Assembly: GCF_016464015.1 (NCBI RefSeq)
Contig: NZ_JACDXT010000010.1
Coordinates: 47,980 to 111,979, forward strand
Length of the DNA stretch: 64,000 nt
Source of the DNA: Psychrobacter sp. bablab_jr014
GTDB taxonomy: Bacteria > Pseudomonadota > Gammaproteobacteria > Pseudomonadales > Moraxellaceae
Direction of reading: 5' to 3'
In this document: piece by piece, positions 36,324 through 45,550 of the stretch
How positions within the stretch are numbered: the stretch's first letter is position 1
Layout: every line of letters begins with the position of its first letter
Position numbers and translations under genes: made by a program
Notes under the pieces: generated by a model
Told to the model about the DNA's origin: nothing
What the model saw: the letters and a program-made list of their open reading frames with translations, nothing else
The model's database searches: none

Positions 36324-37178
36324 ATGACTGAACTGACCCACATCCAGCCAACCGTGGTCACTTATGAGCCATGCTTTGAGGGCTGGCTGAGCGCAGTATT
36401 TGCGGTGTATGCCAATCACTGGCAGGACAATGAGGCGCTGCGCCTGATGACGCCTGAGGATTTTGTGCCCTCCTTGCTCGATACTGTGATTCATGTACCG
36501 ATTGATGAAGACAATGCGGCGCGGGTGTTTAAGCGCTTAGAAAAACAGCTTAGGCCATCGGGCATGCGCCAGCTGCTGTGGGGACTACTCTCTGAGCAGC
36601 CCAATATCGGCACATGCCTGCTGCGTATCGTGCACTACGCGCTGGCCTACCCCAAACGCGACATCATGCAGGACTTGGGCAATATGGACGTTTTGACTTT
36701 TGCGCAGACGGTCAAATCGGTGGGACGCGAAAAGCACCGTATGGAAGCTTTTGTGCGCTTTGAGCATACCACAGAGGACATTTATTTTGCCCGTATTGAC
36801 CCTGATTTTAATGTACTGCCGCTGATTGGCAGTCATTTCCGCCAGCGTTATCAAGACCAAAACTGGGCGATTTATGACTTGCGCCGTGGCTATGGTATTT
36901 ATTTTGATATGGCGCAGAGCACGCCAAAACGCCTTGCGCCACTACAGACCATCAGTGATATTGATGAGCAGGTATTGCGCGCCCCAAGCAGCATTCACAG
37001 CGCGGAGGAAGCGCGCTACCAGCGTTTTTGGCAAGGCTACTTTGCCAACGTGAATATCAAAGAGCGCAAAAATCCCAAATTGCACCGTCAATACTTGCCG
37101 CAGCGCTATTGGCGCTACTTGAGCGAAAAGCAAGTTGCACCCAATGCGGCGCATTTAGAAAAGCGGCGCGGCGTTTAA
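36324..37178 (+). CDS. DUF4130 partner of the radical SAM protein
   Basis: A 284-residue protein of the family that accompanies the radical-SAM enzyme (TIGR03915/DUF4130). Typical blocks are VTYEPCFEGWLSAVFAVY, QLLWGLLSEQPN, VKSVGREKHRMEAFVRFE, YFARIDPDFNVLPLIGSHF, WAIYDLRRGYGIYF and, at the end, RKNPKLHRQYLPQRYWRYLSE. In part of the family a uracil-DNA-glycosylase-like domain is fused to the C terminus; here the protein stops before that. Role presumed in DNA repair or modification with its neighbour; no reaction known. Confidence 0.88.
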   Translation: MTELTHIQPTVVTYEPCFEGWLSAVFAVYANHWQDNEALRLMTPEDFVPSLLDTVIHVPIDEDNAARVFKRLEKQLRPSGMRQLLWGLLSEQPNIGTCLLRIVHYALAYPKRDIMQDLGNMDVLTFAQTVKSVGREKHRMEAFVRFEHTTEDIYFARIDPDFNVLPLIGSHFRQRYQDQNWAIYDLRRGYGIYFDMAQSTPKRLAPLQTISDIDEQVLRAPSSIHSAEEARYQRFWQGYFANVNIKERKNPKLHRQYLPQRYWRYLSEKQVAPNAAHLEKRRGV

Positions 37179-37245
37179 GGTTGAGTTTTTGCCGCTTTTA
37201 CTTGACAATAGCGGTTTGATATTCGTTCTTTGAGACCTTGCCTTT

Positions 37246-38433
37246 ATGAAAGTGATGCGCCTGCTATCGTCGCTCAAACATGATGAATCCGAACGCGGTA
37301 TTTTTCATCTGGGGCGCGCTTTGGTCAAAAACGGGCATACTTCGATCATTGTGGCGAGCGCAAATGAGGATAACAATCTGGTCAAGCGCCTTGAGCGCGA
37401 CGGCAACCTCTATCACCAGCTACATATCGGTAAAAAGTCTTGGCTGGCGCTCATGCAAGTGGCGCCGCTGCGTCATCTGATTGAGCAATACAGTCCCGAC
37501 ATCATCCATGTGCATTCGCGCACACCTGCATGGATACTGCATTTGGCACTGCGCCGCGCACGCGTCAAGCGTATGCCCAAGTTGGTCTCCACCATGTATG
37601 GCTTTTATCCGATTAATAAATATTCGCAAGCGCTGCTCGATGTTGATACCTTGATTACGGTATCCGATAGCGTGACGCAATATCTGTCCAAGCGCCTATA
37701 CCGTGAGGACGCGCCGCCCAAACGCCTCAAGCATGTACGGCGTATCTATCGCGGAGTGGACACACGCCGCTATCCGTATCGGCACAACCCATCGGTGTAT
37801 TGGCTACGGCGTACCTTTGCCGAACATCCTGAGCTTGAGCACAAAAAATGGCTGGTTTTTCCCACTATTATCGGCGCGGAATATGGGCAAGAGTGGCTGA
37901 TTGATATTTTGGGCAATCTGCAAGAACAGTTTCCCAATTTGCACGCCGTGATTATGGATGATGACAAACGTGAAGGTGATGTGGCCTACGAAGACTTTTA
38001 TCAGCGTACTGCCGCACTAGGGCTGGACAAGCGCATTACTTATGTCGGCTGCAAGCGTAATGACATGCGCGAATGGTTGGCGGCGGCAAACGTGGTGATG
38101 GCACTTGCCAATCAGCCTGAATCTATTGGTATCAATGCCCTACAGGCGCTGCATCTGGGCACGCCTGTCATTGGCTGGGATCAGGCGGCGTTTCATGAGA
38201 TTTTGCAGCCACTCTACCCTCAAGGATTGGTCAAACAATACAACGCGCAAGCGCTATGTAAAGCGGTCAAGCATCAGCTCGATGGCGTCACTCGCCCGCA
38301 GATGACCACCAAATTTACGATGCGCCAAATGATTGACGAAACCTTGGAAGTGTATCAAGATCTGTATAACGAGCTGCAAGAAGAAGCACAAGCGTTCAAA
38401 GAGCAATACGCACTGCGGCGGCATAAGAAATAG
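37246..38433 (+). CDS. Glycosyltransferase family 4-like protein
   Basis: A 395-residue GT-B fold glycosyltransferase. The N-terminal half (MKVMRLLSSLKHDESERGIF, DIIHVHSRTPAWI) binds the acceptor and the C-terminal half shows the sugar-nucleotide site (MALANQPESIGINALQALHLGTPVIGWDQAAF). The ExFGxxxxEA motif is replaced by PESIGINALQAL, where the usual second Glu is Gln. It is likely to act in LPS or exopolysaccharide sugar transfer, but no other envelope-sugar gene is near. It follows the DUF4130 gene by 67 nt and is convergent with puuR. Confidence 0.84.
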   Translation: MKVMRLLSSLKHDESERGIFHLGRALVKNGHTSIIVASANEDNNLVKRLERDGNLYHQLHIGKKSWLALMQVAPLRHLIEQYSPDIIHVHSRTPAWILHLALRRARVKRMPKLVSTMYGFYPINKYSQALLDVDTLITVSDSVTQYLSKRLYREDAPPKRLKHVRRIYRGVDTRRYPYRHNPSVYWLRRTFAEHPELEHKKWLVFPTIIGAEYGQEWLIDILGNLQEQFPNLHAVIMDDDKREGDVAYEDFYQRTAALGLDKRITYVGCKRNDMREWLAAANVVMALANQPESIGINALQALHLGTPVIGWDQAAFHEILQPLYPQGLVKQYNAQALCKAVKHQLDGVTRPQMTTKFTMRQMIDETLEVYQDLYNELQEEAQAFKEQYALRRHKK

Positions 38434-38460
38434 TCGCTGTCAGTGCTATGGTCGAACGGT

Positions 38461-38473
38461 CAACACGCCCTAA
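38461..38473 (-). repeat. TTAGGGCGTGTTG dispersed motif, inverse copy
   Basis: CAACACGCCCTAA on the plus strand. It contributes the TAG stop of puuR, so an insertion or recombination may have set the end of that gene. Confidence 0.5.
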
Positions 38474-39105
38474 TACGTTGCAGGCGTATGCGCGCTGATA
38501 ATGCGTGTGCGCTGGTTGCTCGGATTGATAAAGGTGTGCGGGTGTGAGGTATTAATGACATAACTGTCACCTTCGTTCAGCACATAAGTCGTATCATCAA
38601 TACGAATCATGATTTGCCCTTCAATCACCGTGCCAATCTCTTCGCCTTCATGGGTGATTTTGTCTTCTGTTGAGCTGTTTGGCTCATACATTTCAATCAA
38701 AAATCCCAAATTTCGACTTGGGCTACAGTTATACACTTGCTTTAAAGACACGCGGCTGTTCGGCTCGCTCAGTTCAATCAAGTCGTTTTGCGTCACCACC
38801 ACGCGGGGTTTGCGCTCTTTCCATTCATCACTAAAAAACGTTGCCAAGTCTGAACCCAGCACGTTTAAAATTGCTTTTAAAGTATTGATAGCAGGACTGA
38901 CCTTGTTACGCTCAATCGCACTGATTGAGGTGTTGGTCAATCCTGCCATCCGTGCCAACTTACGCTGAGAAAACCCTTTAGCAAGGCGCAGCTGGTTGAT
39001 TTTTTTACCCACATCTTCTTCATCAAATTCGACGTGCTCAGTGGGCGCTTCAGGCTTGCTCGCCTTGGCTTTCGGCGGTAGAACGGTGTTTTTTTCTTCT
39101 GGCAT
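38470..39105 (-). CDS. puuR: XRE-cupin regulator of putrescine use
   Basis: A 211-residue regulator with an HTH-XRE domain (residues about 32-85: LRLAKGFSQRKLARMAGLTNTSISAIERNKVSP) and a C-terminal cupin (EEIGTVIEGQIMIRIDD, YVINTSHPHTFINP). PuuR represses putrescine-utilisation genes in E. coli and releases DNA when putrescine accumulates. The start at 39105 lies inside the 3' end of puuD (56-nt overlap), so both are translated from one mRNA. A PuuR-like box is found before gabD and an AT-rich palindrome at the puuA promoter. Confidence 0.9.
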   Translation of the reverse strand: MPEEKNTVLPPKAKASKPEAPTEHVEFDEEDVGKKINQLRLAKGFSQRKLARMAGLTNTSISAIERNKVSPAINTLKAILNVLGSDLATFFSDEWKERKPRVVVTQNDLIELSEPNSRVSLKQVYNCSPSRNLGFLIEMYEPNSSTEDKITHEGEEIGTVIEGQIMIRIDDTTYVLNEGDSYVINTSHPHTFINPSNQRTRIISAHTPATY

Positions 39106-39832
39106 GATCAATAAATTCTCTAAACAAAAATTTGGACAACTCATCATTATCATAACTGACTTCTGGATGCCATTGTACACCAATCATGAAAGGATGTTGT
39201 GACAAACTGATGGCCTCGACCAAACCATCAGGAGCATGCGCCTCAACCGTAAGTCCATCGCCAACACGGTCGATTGCTTGCTTATGAAGCGAATTGACAC
39301 GCCATGTCACCCCTTGGTCTTTCGTAAAGGCCGCCAAGCTGCCCGCCTCGTCTATCACCACATCATGTACCGGCTGATACTGTACGGCTTGTGGCGCGGT
39401 ACTGTCTTCGAGGTGCTGCTCATAAAACGTCCCAACCGTACGCCAATCAGGATATAGCGTCCCGCCGAAATAAACATTCATCTCTTGTAGGCCGCGACAA
39501 ATAGCGAGTAATGGCACGTCATTGTTTTTGGCGTGGTCGAGCAACTGAAAGCTGAGCGCATCACGGTCTAAATCTTCTTTTTCTTCAATATGCGTTGCAC
39601 CATAACGCTTTGGCGATACGTTACTGTAGCTGCCTGTCAACACAATCCCATCGACCATCGGCATCAGCGCACTGAAGTTGTCCGCTTCGGCGGCTGTGTT
39701 GGGTAACAAAATCGTAATGCCGCCATGAAACTCTATGGCATCAATATATTTTTGATATACCGTTTGCGAGGCTTGGTTGTCTACCATCTTATGACAGCAG
39801 ACAACAGCGATGATGGGTTTGACTGGCTTCAT
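39050..39832 (-). CDS. puuD: Gamma-glutamyl-gamma-aminobutyrate hydrolase
   Basis: Class I amidotransferase-like peptidase C26, 260 aa, which hydrolyses gamma-Glu-GABA to glutamate and GABA. Catalytic Cys is in LLAICRGLQEMNVYFGG, the His/Glu pair in GVQWHPEV. It is the first gene of a minus-strand pair with puuR and is divergent from puuA, with the operator region between them. Part of the gamma-glutamylated putrescine route. Confidence 0.93.
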   Translation of the reverse strand: MKPVKPIIAVVCCHKMVDNQASQTVYQKYIDAIEFHGGITILLPNTAAEADNFSALMPMVDGIVLTGSYSNVSPKRYGATHIEEKEDLDRDALSFQLLDHAKNNDVPLLAICRGLQEMNVYFGGTLYPDWRTVGTFYEQHLEDSTAPQAVQYQPVHDVVIDEAGSLAAFTKDQGVTWRVNSLHKQAIDRVGDGLTVEAHAPDGLVEAISLSQHPFMIGVQWHPEVSYDNDELSKFLFREFIDHARRKKHRSTAESQGEQA

Positions 39833-40031
39833 AGTACCTATCCTTTTGATTTATAAGCATTAACCTTGCGCAATTAAGCAAAAACATTCCAACCTTAAGC
39901 GTCGTCATTGATACGCTAACGCCTCAAATCTAGCATAACTTCACTTAAAATGTAAAATATATATAACGATAAATTCTAAAAAATTTATTTATGTCGTATA
40001 TAAATTACTAATACGAGTTTAAAAATAAAAA

Positions 40032-40060
40032 TTGACATATATAAATTTCACCCATATATT
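40032..40060 (+). promoter_or_regulatory. Sigma-70 promoter of puuA
   Basis: TTGACA (40032-40037), exactly 17 nt, TATATT (40055-40060). A perfect consensus -35. Confidence 0.8.
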
Positions 40061-40069
40061 GAGTATATG
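40053..40069. promoter_or_regulatory. Operator candidate over the puuA -10
   Basis: CATATA-TTGAG-TATATG is a perfect 6-bp inverted repeat covering the -10 hexamer, well placed for repression, most simply by PuuR. The sequence differs from the E. coli PuuR box. Confidence 0.45.
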
Positions 40070-40171
40070 CTTATGCGAGATGGCTATAACCGTTGAGACT
40101 AAGACAAGCACAAGATTGACGGCTCATGGACAGACCATCTCTTATTAATACCCATAATAAGGATATTGGAT

Positions 40172-41515
40172 ATGTTAGTAACCGAAGGAATGGTCGATAC
40201 GATTCGTGATAGTGAGTATGTCTATGTTGCGGTCAGTGATATCAATGGCTTGTTGCGTGGCAAGCGTATTCCTGCCAAGCAATTTGCCAAGGTCAGCGAT
40301 GATGGCATCCGCCTACCGCTTTCTGTACTGGGTGTGGATATTTGGGGCGCGGACGTTATCGAGTCGTCTCAATGCAATGGCGATATTGATGCCATCGCAA
40401 GACCCACAGGACGCGCTCCTTTTCGTTTGATTAACACCAACAGCCCTTCCTCACTACTGCCCGTCTGCCTATTTCATGAAAATGGCGACCCTTATTACGG
40501 CGACGCACGTCATGTTCTGCGCCACATTACCGAACGATTCAAAGCCTTAGAAATCACGCCTGTCATGGCGACCGAGCTGGAATTTTATTTGCTCGACTAT
40601 ACTGAAGGCGAAACCCCAAAACCGCCCATTCGCCCCAAAAGCGGCCTGCGCCTCAACAAAACCTCCATTTTGAGCATCAATGACTTATTGCAATTTGATG
40701 ATTTTTTAGATGATGTGTACGCCCAGTGCCGCAAATTAGACATCCCTGTCGATGCGGCGCTGGCTGAAAATGGCTGTGGTCAATTTGAAATTAATTTATT
40801 ACACGTCAATGATCCATTAAAAGCCGCTGACGATGCCATTTTGTTTAAACAAGTGGTTAAGGCGGTCGCTGCCCAGCGCGGACTGACAGCGACCTTTATG
40901 GCAAAACCCTTTGGTAAACAATCGGGCAATGGCTTTCATGTGCATTGCAGCCTCTTGGACAAAGACGGCAACAATATCTTTGACGACGGCTCAGATGAAG
41001 GCTCTGACATGCTGCGCCACGCGGTCGCAGGTTTGCTAGAGACCATGCCTGCCTGCACACTGCTCTTTGCGCCGCACGTCAACTCTTATCGCCGCTTTAT
41101 CCCTGGTACGCTTGCGCCCAATAACATCTCTTGGGGCTATGAAAACCGTACCGCCGCCGTACGTATCCCAGGCGGCGACACCAACGCCCGCCGCATTGAG
41201 CATCGCGTTTCAGGTGCCGATGCCAACCCTTACCTTGTTTGTAGTGCCGTGCTGGCTGGCATGCTCTATGGTATTGAAAACAAACTGACGCCCCCAGCCC
41301 CTATCAATGACATCACCTACGATGCTGATGATATCGACACGCTGCCCCTCGACTGGCTGTCGGCCATTCGCGAGTTCGAAGACAGTGAGGTGATTCACTC
41401 GCTGTTCCCTGTCGAGATGATTGAGCTATTGATTGCGGTAAAAAAACAAGAAGCCAAACGTTTTGCGCAGCAAGTCACCAATCTTGAATACCTCACTTAT
41501 CTACAGGACGCCTAA
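40172..41515 (+). CDS. puuA: Gamma-glutamylputrescine synthetase
   Basis: Glutamine-synthetase-family enzyme of 447 aa that links glutamate to putrescine with ATP. Family features: VAVSDINGLLRGKRIP at the start, ATELEFYLLD (metal ligands), AENGCGQFEINL, NGFHVHCSL, RRFIPGTLAPNNISWGYENRTAAVRIP, and HRVSGADANPYL. The context with puuB, puuD and puuR supports PuuA over true GlnA. ATG 40172 has AAGGAT 8 nt upstream; an in-frame TTG at 40166 does not fit. puuB starts one base after its stop. Confidence 0.93.
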   Translation: MLVTEGMVDTIRDSEYVYVAVSDINGLLRGKRIPAKQFAKVSDDGIRLPLSVLGVDIWGADVIESSQCNGDIDAIARPTGRAPFRLINTNSPSSLLPVCLFHENGDPYYGDARHVLRHITERFKALEITPVMATELEFYLLDYTEGETPKPPIRPKSGLRLNKTSILSINDLLQFDDFLDDVYAQCRKLDIPVDAALAENGCGQFEINLLHVNDPLKAADDAILFKQVVKAVAAQRGLTATFMAKPFGKQSGNGFHVHCSLLDKDGNNIFDDGSDEGSDMLRHAVAGLLETMPACTLLFAPHVNSYRRFIPGTLAPNNISWGYENRTAAVRIPGGDTNARRIEHRVSGADANPYLVCSAVLAGMLYGIENKLTPPAPINDITYDADDIDTLPLDWLSAIREFEDSEVIHSLFPVEMIELLIAVKKQEAKRFAQQVTNLEYLTYLQDA

Positions 41516-41516
41516 T

Positions 41517-42869
41517 ATGACTACGACTACCAACACCAATACAAACAACAGCGTAAACAATAATAAACGTCAGATTCCGCATTATTCTGACCATGGCACC
41601 TATCCTGACAGTTATTATGCCGCGAGCCGTAATCCGAAGCCTGACAGACCAACCTTAAAAGACGATATCGTGACCGAGATTTGCGTGGTCGGCGGCGGCT
41701 ACAGTGGTTTGTCAACCGCACTACATTTGATTGAAAGTGATCATGAAGTTGTGGTACTAGAGGGCGCGCAGATTGGTTGGGGCGCCTCTGGGCGCAACGG
41801 CGGGCAAATCGTAAATGGTCTAAACGCCAGTCTAGAGAAAATCAAAAAATCTTACGGACAGCAAAATGCTGACTTTGTCGGGCACTTGGTGACACGCGGG
41901 GGCAAAATCATCCGCCGCTTTATCCGTGATTACAACATTGATTGTGACTTAAAAGAAAAAAACATCTTTGCCGCCTTTAACCAAGGACAGATGCGCGATT
42001 TGCAAGCCACGCACGCGCTGTGGGAAAGCTACGGCATGCACGACCGTGAGATGCTGGGCAAAAACGCGATTCAAGAATATGTCAATACTGACGCCTATGT
42101 CGGTGGGATGATTGACCATTCAGGCGGACACATCCACCCTTTAAACCTTGCGCTTGGCGAAGCGGCCGCGATTGAAAGTGGCGGCGGCATCATCTATGAA
42201 AACACGCTCGTGGTCGATGTGGAATACGGCGATGATAAGGTAAAAGTGATTACCGAATTTGGTACAGTCACCTGTAAAAAGGCCGTCATCTGCGGTAATG
42301 CTTACTTAAACAAAGTCATTCCCAAACTGACTGACCGCGTGATGCCTGTGTCTACGCAAATTATTGCCACCGAACCGCTTGGCAACCTTGCCGATGAGCT
42401 GATACCCTCTGATGTTTGTGTTGAGGACGTGCGTTACATTCTCGATTATTACCGTCTATCAGCGGACAAACGCATGCTGTTTGGTGGCGGTACAGTTTAC
42501 GGTGGTCAAGACCCTGCCGACATCACGGCAAAAATCCGCCCGAATATGAATAAGATTTTTCCGCAGCTGCAAGATGTGAAGATTGATTATGCGTGGAGTG
42601 GCAATTTTGCCTTGTCGTTCTCCCGCGTGCCGCAAATGGGTCAACTGCATAAAAATGTCTATTTTGCACACGGCTATAGTGGACACGGGGTGACAGGCTC
42701 GCACTTATTTGGACAAATCTTAGCCAATGCCATCAACGGCGATACCAAAGAGTTTGACACCTTTGCGCAGATTCCATGGATTCCGTTTCCAGGTGGTCGC
42801 GCCTTGCGTGTGCCGTACTCAGTGGTCGGCTCATGGTGGTATGCGTTTAAAGACCAAACGGGATTGTAA
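41517..42869 (+). CDS. puuB: Gamma-glutamylputrescine oxidase
   Basis: FAD-dependent DAO-type oxidoreductase of 450 aa that oxidises gamma-Glu-putrescine to the aminobutyraldehyde. The dinucleotide fold is VVGGGYSGLSTALHL near residue 45, followed by GWGASGRNGGQIVNGL, a DAO signature; FAHGYSGHGVTGSHLFGQ is near the C-terminal end. About 20 residues of Asn/Thr repeats precede the domain. ATG 41517 directly follows the puuA stop with AGGA upstream, so the two are coupled. Confidence 0.92.
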   Translation: MTTTTNTNTNNSVNNNKRQIPHYSDHGTYPDSYYAASRNPKPDRPTLKDDIVTEICVVGGGYSGLSTALHLIESDHEVVVLEGAQIGWGASGRNGGQIVNGLNASLEKIKKSYGQQNADFVGHLVTRGGKIIRRFIRDYNIDCDLKEKNIFAAFNQGQMRDLQATHALWESYGMHDREMLGKNAIQEYVNTDAYVGGMIDHSGGHIHPLNLALGEAAAIESGGGIIYENTLVVDVEYGDDKVKVITEFGTVTCKKAVICGNAYLNKVIPKLTDRVMPVSTQIIATEPLGNLADELIPSDVCVEDVRYILDYYRLSADKRMLFGGGTVYGGQDPADITAKIRPNMNKIFPQLQDVKIDYAWSGNFALSFSRVPQMGQLHKNVYFAHGYSGHGVTGSHLFGQILANAINGDTKEFDTFAQIPWIPFPGGRALRVPYSVVGSWWYAFKDQTGL

Positions 42870-42981
42870 GGCGTATTGACTTTTATACTGTGCTGCTATA
42901 AGTCATCTTTTTAGCCCGCGTAAGAAGATGACGCTATCAAATCATGATGAATGGATTCAACGTTTACAAGGAAAGGTAACT

Positions 42982-44475
42982 ATGAATATGAATCTCAACG
43001 ATGCGGTTGAGCGACGGTATGAGCCAAAACGTTTTTTCTTAATGCTGCTGGTCGGTATTGCAATTTATGTGGTGTTTGTCGGATTGTCTTATGTACGGGG
43101 TGACACAGGCTCTTGGGGCCTGATGTCGTTATTACCCACCTTACTCGTATTGGTCGTGGCCGTAATCTCGCGGCGACCTTTTGAGTCTATGATTGCAGGC
43201 TGTGTTGCTGGCCTCGTGATGCTCAACCCCTTTGATCTTATCGGCCCTTTTGCTGACAATATGTCGACGGTACTTGGCAATGAAACCATTATTTGGATTG
43301 TTCTTGTTTGTGGTCTGATGGGGGGGTTGATTCAACTCTTTGAAATCAGTGGTTGCTTAAACGGCTTTAGCGATTGGCTCCAGCGAGTCATTAAATCCCG
43401 CCGCCAAGCCCTCACCGCCACCGCTGCCCTCGGTATTATTATCTTTATTGATGACTATCTCAACTGCCTTGCCGTATCTACCTCAGTCAAAAAACTCACC
43501 GACGTGTACAACGTCTCTCGCGAAAAACTTGCCTATATCGTGGATTCAACCGCAGCGCCGATGTGTGTCATCGTGCCTATCTCAACGTGGGCCGTCTACT
43601 TTGCAGGCCTACTCGAAGAAAACGGCGTCGCTGGTGAAAATCAAGGCATGAGTGTGTATATCAGCGCCATTCCTTATATGGCGTATGCGTGGCTGGCATT
43701 GATTATTGTTTTCTTAGTGGTCTTTGGGGTTATCGGTAACTGGGGACCGATGAAAAAGGCGGAAGAGCGCGCCGCACAAGGCAAACCTGTGCCTGAAGCC
43801 TTTGAAGAACAAGAGCTGGTATCTAACGTGCAAGCCAAACGTGACGTCTCTTTTCGCGCCAATATCATCAACTTTTTATTGCCAATGGCATTGCTGATTG
43901 GCTCAACCGTTTACTTTGATGTTGACCTATTACAAGGGGCGTTGTTCACGTGCTTTGTGACGGTCATCTTATATTGGGTACAAGGCATCTTAAACTTTGA
44001 TACGCAGGTCGAGGCGATTTTTACAGGTTTTAAAGTCATGCTATACCCACTCTCTACGGTTATTGGCGGCTTTTTCTTAAAAGCCATCAACGATGAGCTG
44101 GGTATGACCACCTATGTGATTGAGAGCATCACGCCATATATGACAGCGTCCACTTTCCCAGCGGTTATCTTTGCGGTCATGGCGTTCTTAACCTTTGCGA
44201 CCGCTTCGAGCTGGGGTCTGTACATCTTAGCAATGCCGATTGTATTTCCTGTGGCAGAGGCGCTCGGCGTCAGCACGCCGTTGATGATTGGCGCACTACT
44301 CTCGGCCTCATCCTTTGGTAGCCATGCGTGTTTCTTTAGTGATTCTTCGCTACTCGCTGCCCAAGGCGCAGGCTGTACGCCAATGCAGCACGCATTCACC
44401 CAGTTTCCGTACGCCATGCTCGGCGCGGTATTGGCCATTTGTACCTTCTTAGGCTTAGGCATCATGATGGCATAA
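42982..44475 (+). CDS. NhaC-family antiporter, probable polyamine-pathway transporter
   Basis: A 497-residue membrane protein of the NhaC/arginine-ornithine-type antiporter superfamily with about 12 helices. Typical blocks: GGLIQLFEISGCLNGF, IIFIDDYLNCLAVSTSVKKLTD (acidic pair in a helix), YIVDSTAAPMCVIVPISTW, and FGSHACFFSDSSLLAAQGAGCTP. The context between puuB and aguB suggests that the cargo is putrescine, agmatine or a related amine, not sodium alone. ATG 42982 has AAGGAAAGG upstream; the longer frame to 42928 lacks one. Same strand as puuAB and aguBA. Confidence 0.83.
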   Translation: MNMNLNDAVERRYEPKRFFLMLLVGIAIYVVFVGLSYVRGDTGSWGLMSLLPTLLVLVVAVISRRPFESMIAGCVAGLVMLNPFDLIGPFADNMSTVLGNETIIWIVLVCGLMGGLIQLFEISGCLNGFSDWLQRVIKSRRQALTATAALGIIIFIDDYLNCLAVSTSVKKLTDVYNVSREKLAYIVDSTAAPMCVIVPISTWAVYFAGLLEENGVAGENQGMSVYISAIPYMAYAWLALIIVFLVVFGVIGNWGPMKKAEERAAQGKPVPEAFEEQELVSNVQAKRDVSFRANIINFLLPMALLIGSTVYFDVDLLQGALFTCFVTVILYWVQGILNFDTQVEAIFTGFKVMLYPLSTVIGGFFLKAINDELGMTTYVIESITPYMTASTFPAVIFAVMAFLTFATASSWGLYILAMPIVFPVAEALGVSTPLMIGALLSASSFGSHACFFSDSSLLAAQGAGCTPMQHAFTQFPYAMLGAVLAICTFLGLGIMMA

Positions 44476-44603
44476 GGCAGCCACTGACCGCATTTGCGCC
44501 GTGATGTTTGCTGGCGCAAATGTTATACACTGCCCGATGTCTCGTTGATGGTTTACCGTGATTACGCACCCATTATTTTTATTATTGATTAAAGGAACTT
44601 GTT

Positions 44604-45476
44604 ATGAGAAACGTCACCGTCGCTGCTACCCAAATCGCTTGTGGTTGGGACAGACAAGAAAATATTGACAAGGCCACTGCGCTGGTCACGGATGCGGCCA
44701 ATGCCGGCGCGAATATCATTTTGATTCAAGAGCTGTTTGAGACGCCGTATTTTTGCCAAGTGCATGATTTTGAATATCAAGATTTAGCCACTTCGGTTGA
44801 AGACAATCCTGCCATCGCCCACTTTCAAGAAATCGCAAAGTCGCTAAATGTGGTGCTACCGATTAGCTTTTATGAAAAATCAGGAAACGCCTTGTTTAAT
44901 AGCGTGACCATCATTGATGCCGATGGTGCCATCTTAGGCACGTATCGAAAAACGCACATTCCCGATGGCATTCCTTATGCGGAGAAGTTTTATTTCACCC
45001 CTGGGGATACAGGCTTTAAGGTGTGGCATACCAAGTTTGCCAAAATCGGTGTGGGCATTTGCTGGGATCAATGGTTCCCTGAGTGCGCACGCAGCATGGC
45101 ATTGATGGGCGCAGAACTATTGTTTTACCCCACCGCCATTGGTAATGAGCCAACTCTAGATATTGACTCGCGCCGTCATTGGCAGCGCTGTATGCAGGGA
45201 CATTCTGCGGCGAACCTGATGCCTGTAATTGCCGCAAACCGTATTGGCACAGAAACCATCACCCACAAAGGCGCTGATAACACCATGACCTTTTATGGCA
45301 CGTCATTTATTACTGACGGTCGCGGCGAGGTGATTGAAGAGGCGTCAACCGACAAGAGTGAATTTATCAGCGCGACCTTTGATTTGGATCAGCTGGCGCG
45401 TGAGCGTATTCAGTGGGGCGTGTTCCGTGATCGCCGTCCCTCTATGTATGCACCTCTCTTAACGCACGGTCAGTAA
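44604..45476 (+). CDS. aguB: N-carbamoylputrescine amidase
   Basis: Nitrilase-superfamily amidase of 290 aa that converts N-carbamoylputrescine to putrescine, CO2 and ammonia. The catalytic triad is visible: Glu in LIQELFETPYF, Lys in YRKTHIPDG, Cys in GICWDQWFPE. YEKSGNALFNSV and the closing RDRRPSMYAPL are AguB marks. Shine-Dalgarno AAAGGAAC precedes the ATG. aguA follows after 74 nt. Confidence 0.95.
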   Translation: MRNVTVAATQIACGWDRQENIDKATALVTDAANAGANIILIQELFETPYFCQVHDFEYQDLATSVEDNPAIAHFQEIAKSLNVVLPISFYEKSGNALFNSVTIIDADGAILGTYRKTHIPDGIPYAEKFYFTPGDTGFKVWHTKFAKIGVGICWDQWFPECARSMALMGAELLFYPTAIGNEPTLDIDSRRHWQRCMQGHSAANLMPVIAANRIGTETITHKGADNTMTFYGTSFITDGRGEVIEEASTDKSEFISATFDLDQLARERIQWGVFRDRRPSMYAPLLTHGQ

Positions 45477-45550
45477 TTCTTCTGCGCTTACCCTAATTTT
45501 TTGCAGCACGCGCCTCGTGCTACCACATTTATCTTACTGAGACTGCATTT

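Larger units (their letters stand above)
39833..40171. promoter_or_regulatory. puuD-puuA divergent control region
   Basis: AT-rich 339-bp gap. A near-consensus promoter toward puuA lies at 40032-40060. TATATAAATT occurs at 39997-40006 and 40038-40047, and an inverted repeat AATTTAT/ATAAATT spans 39982-40006. No gene. Confidence 0.55.

Noticed and set aside
37246..38433. Glycosyltransferase as part of an LPS or capsule cluster
   Set aside because: No other sugar or polysaccharide gene is found within the window.
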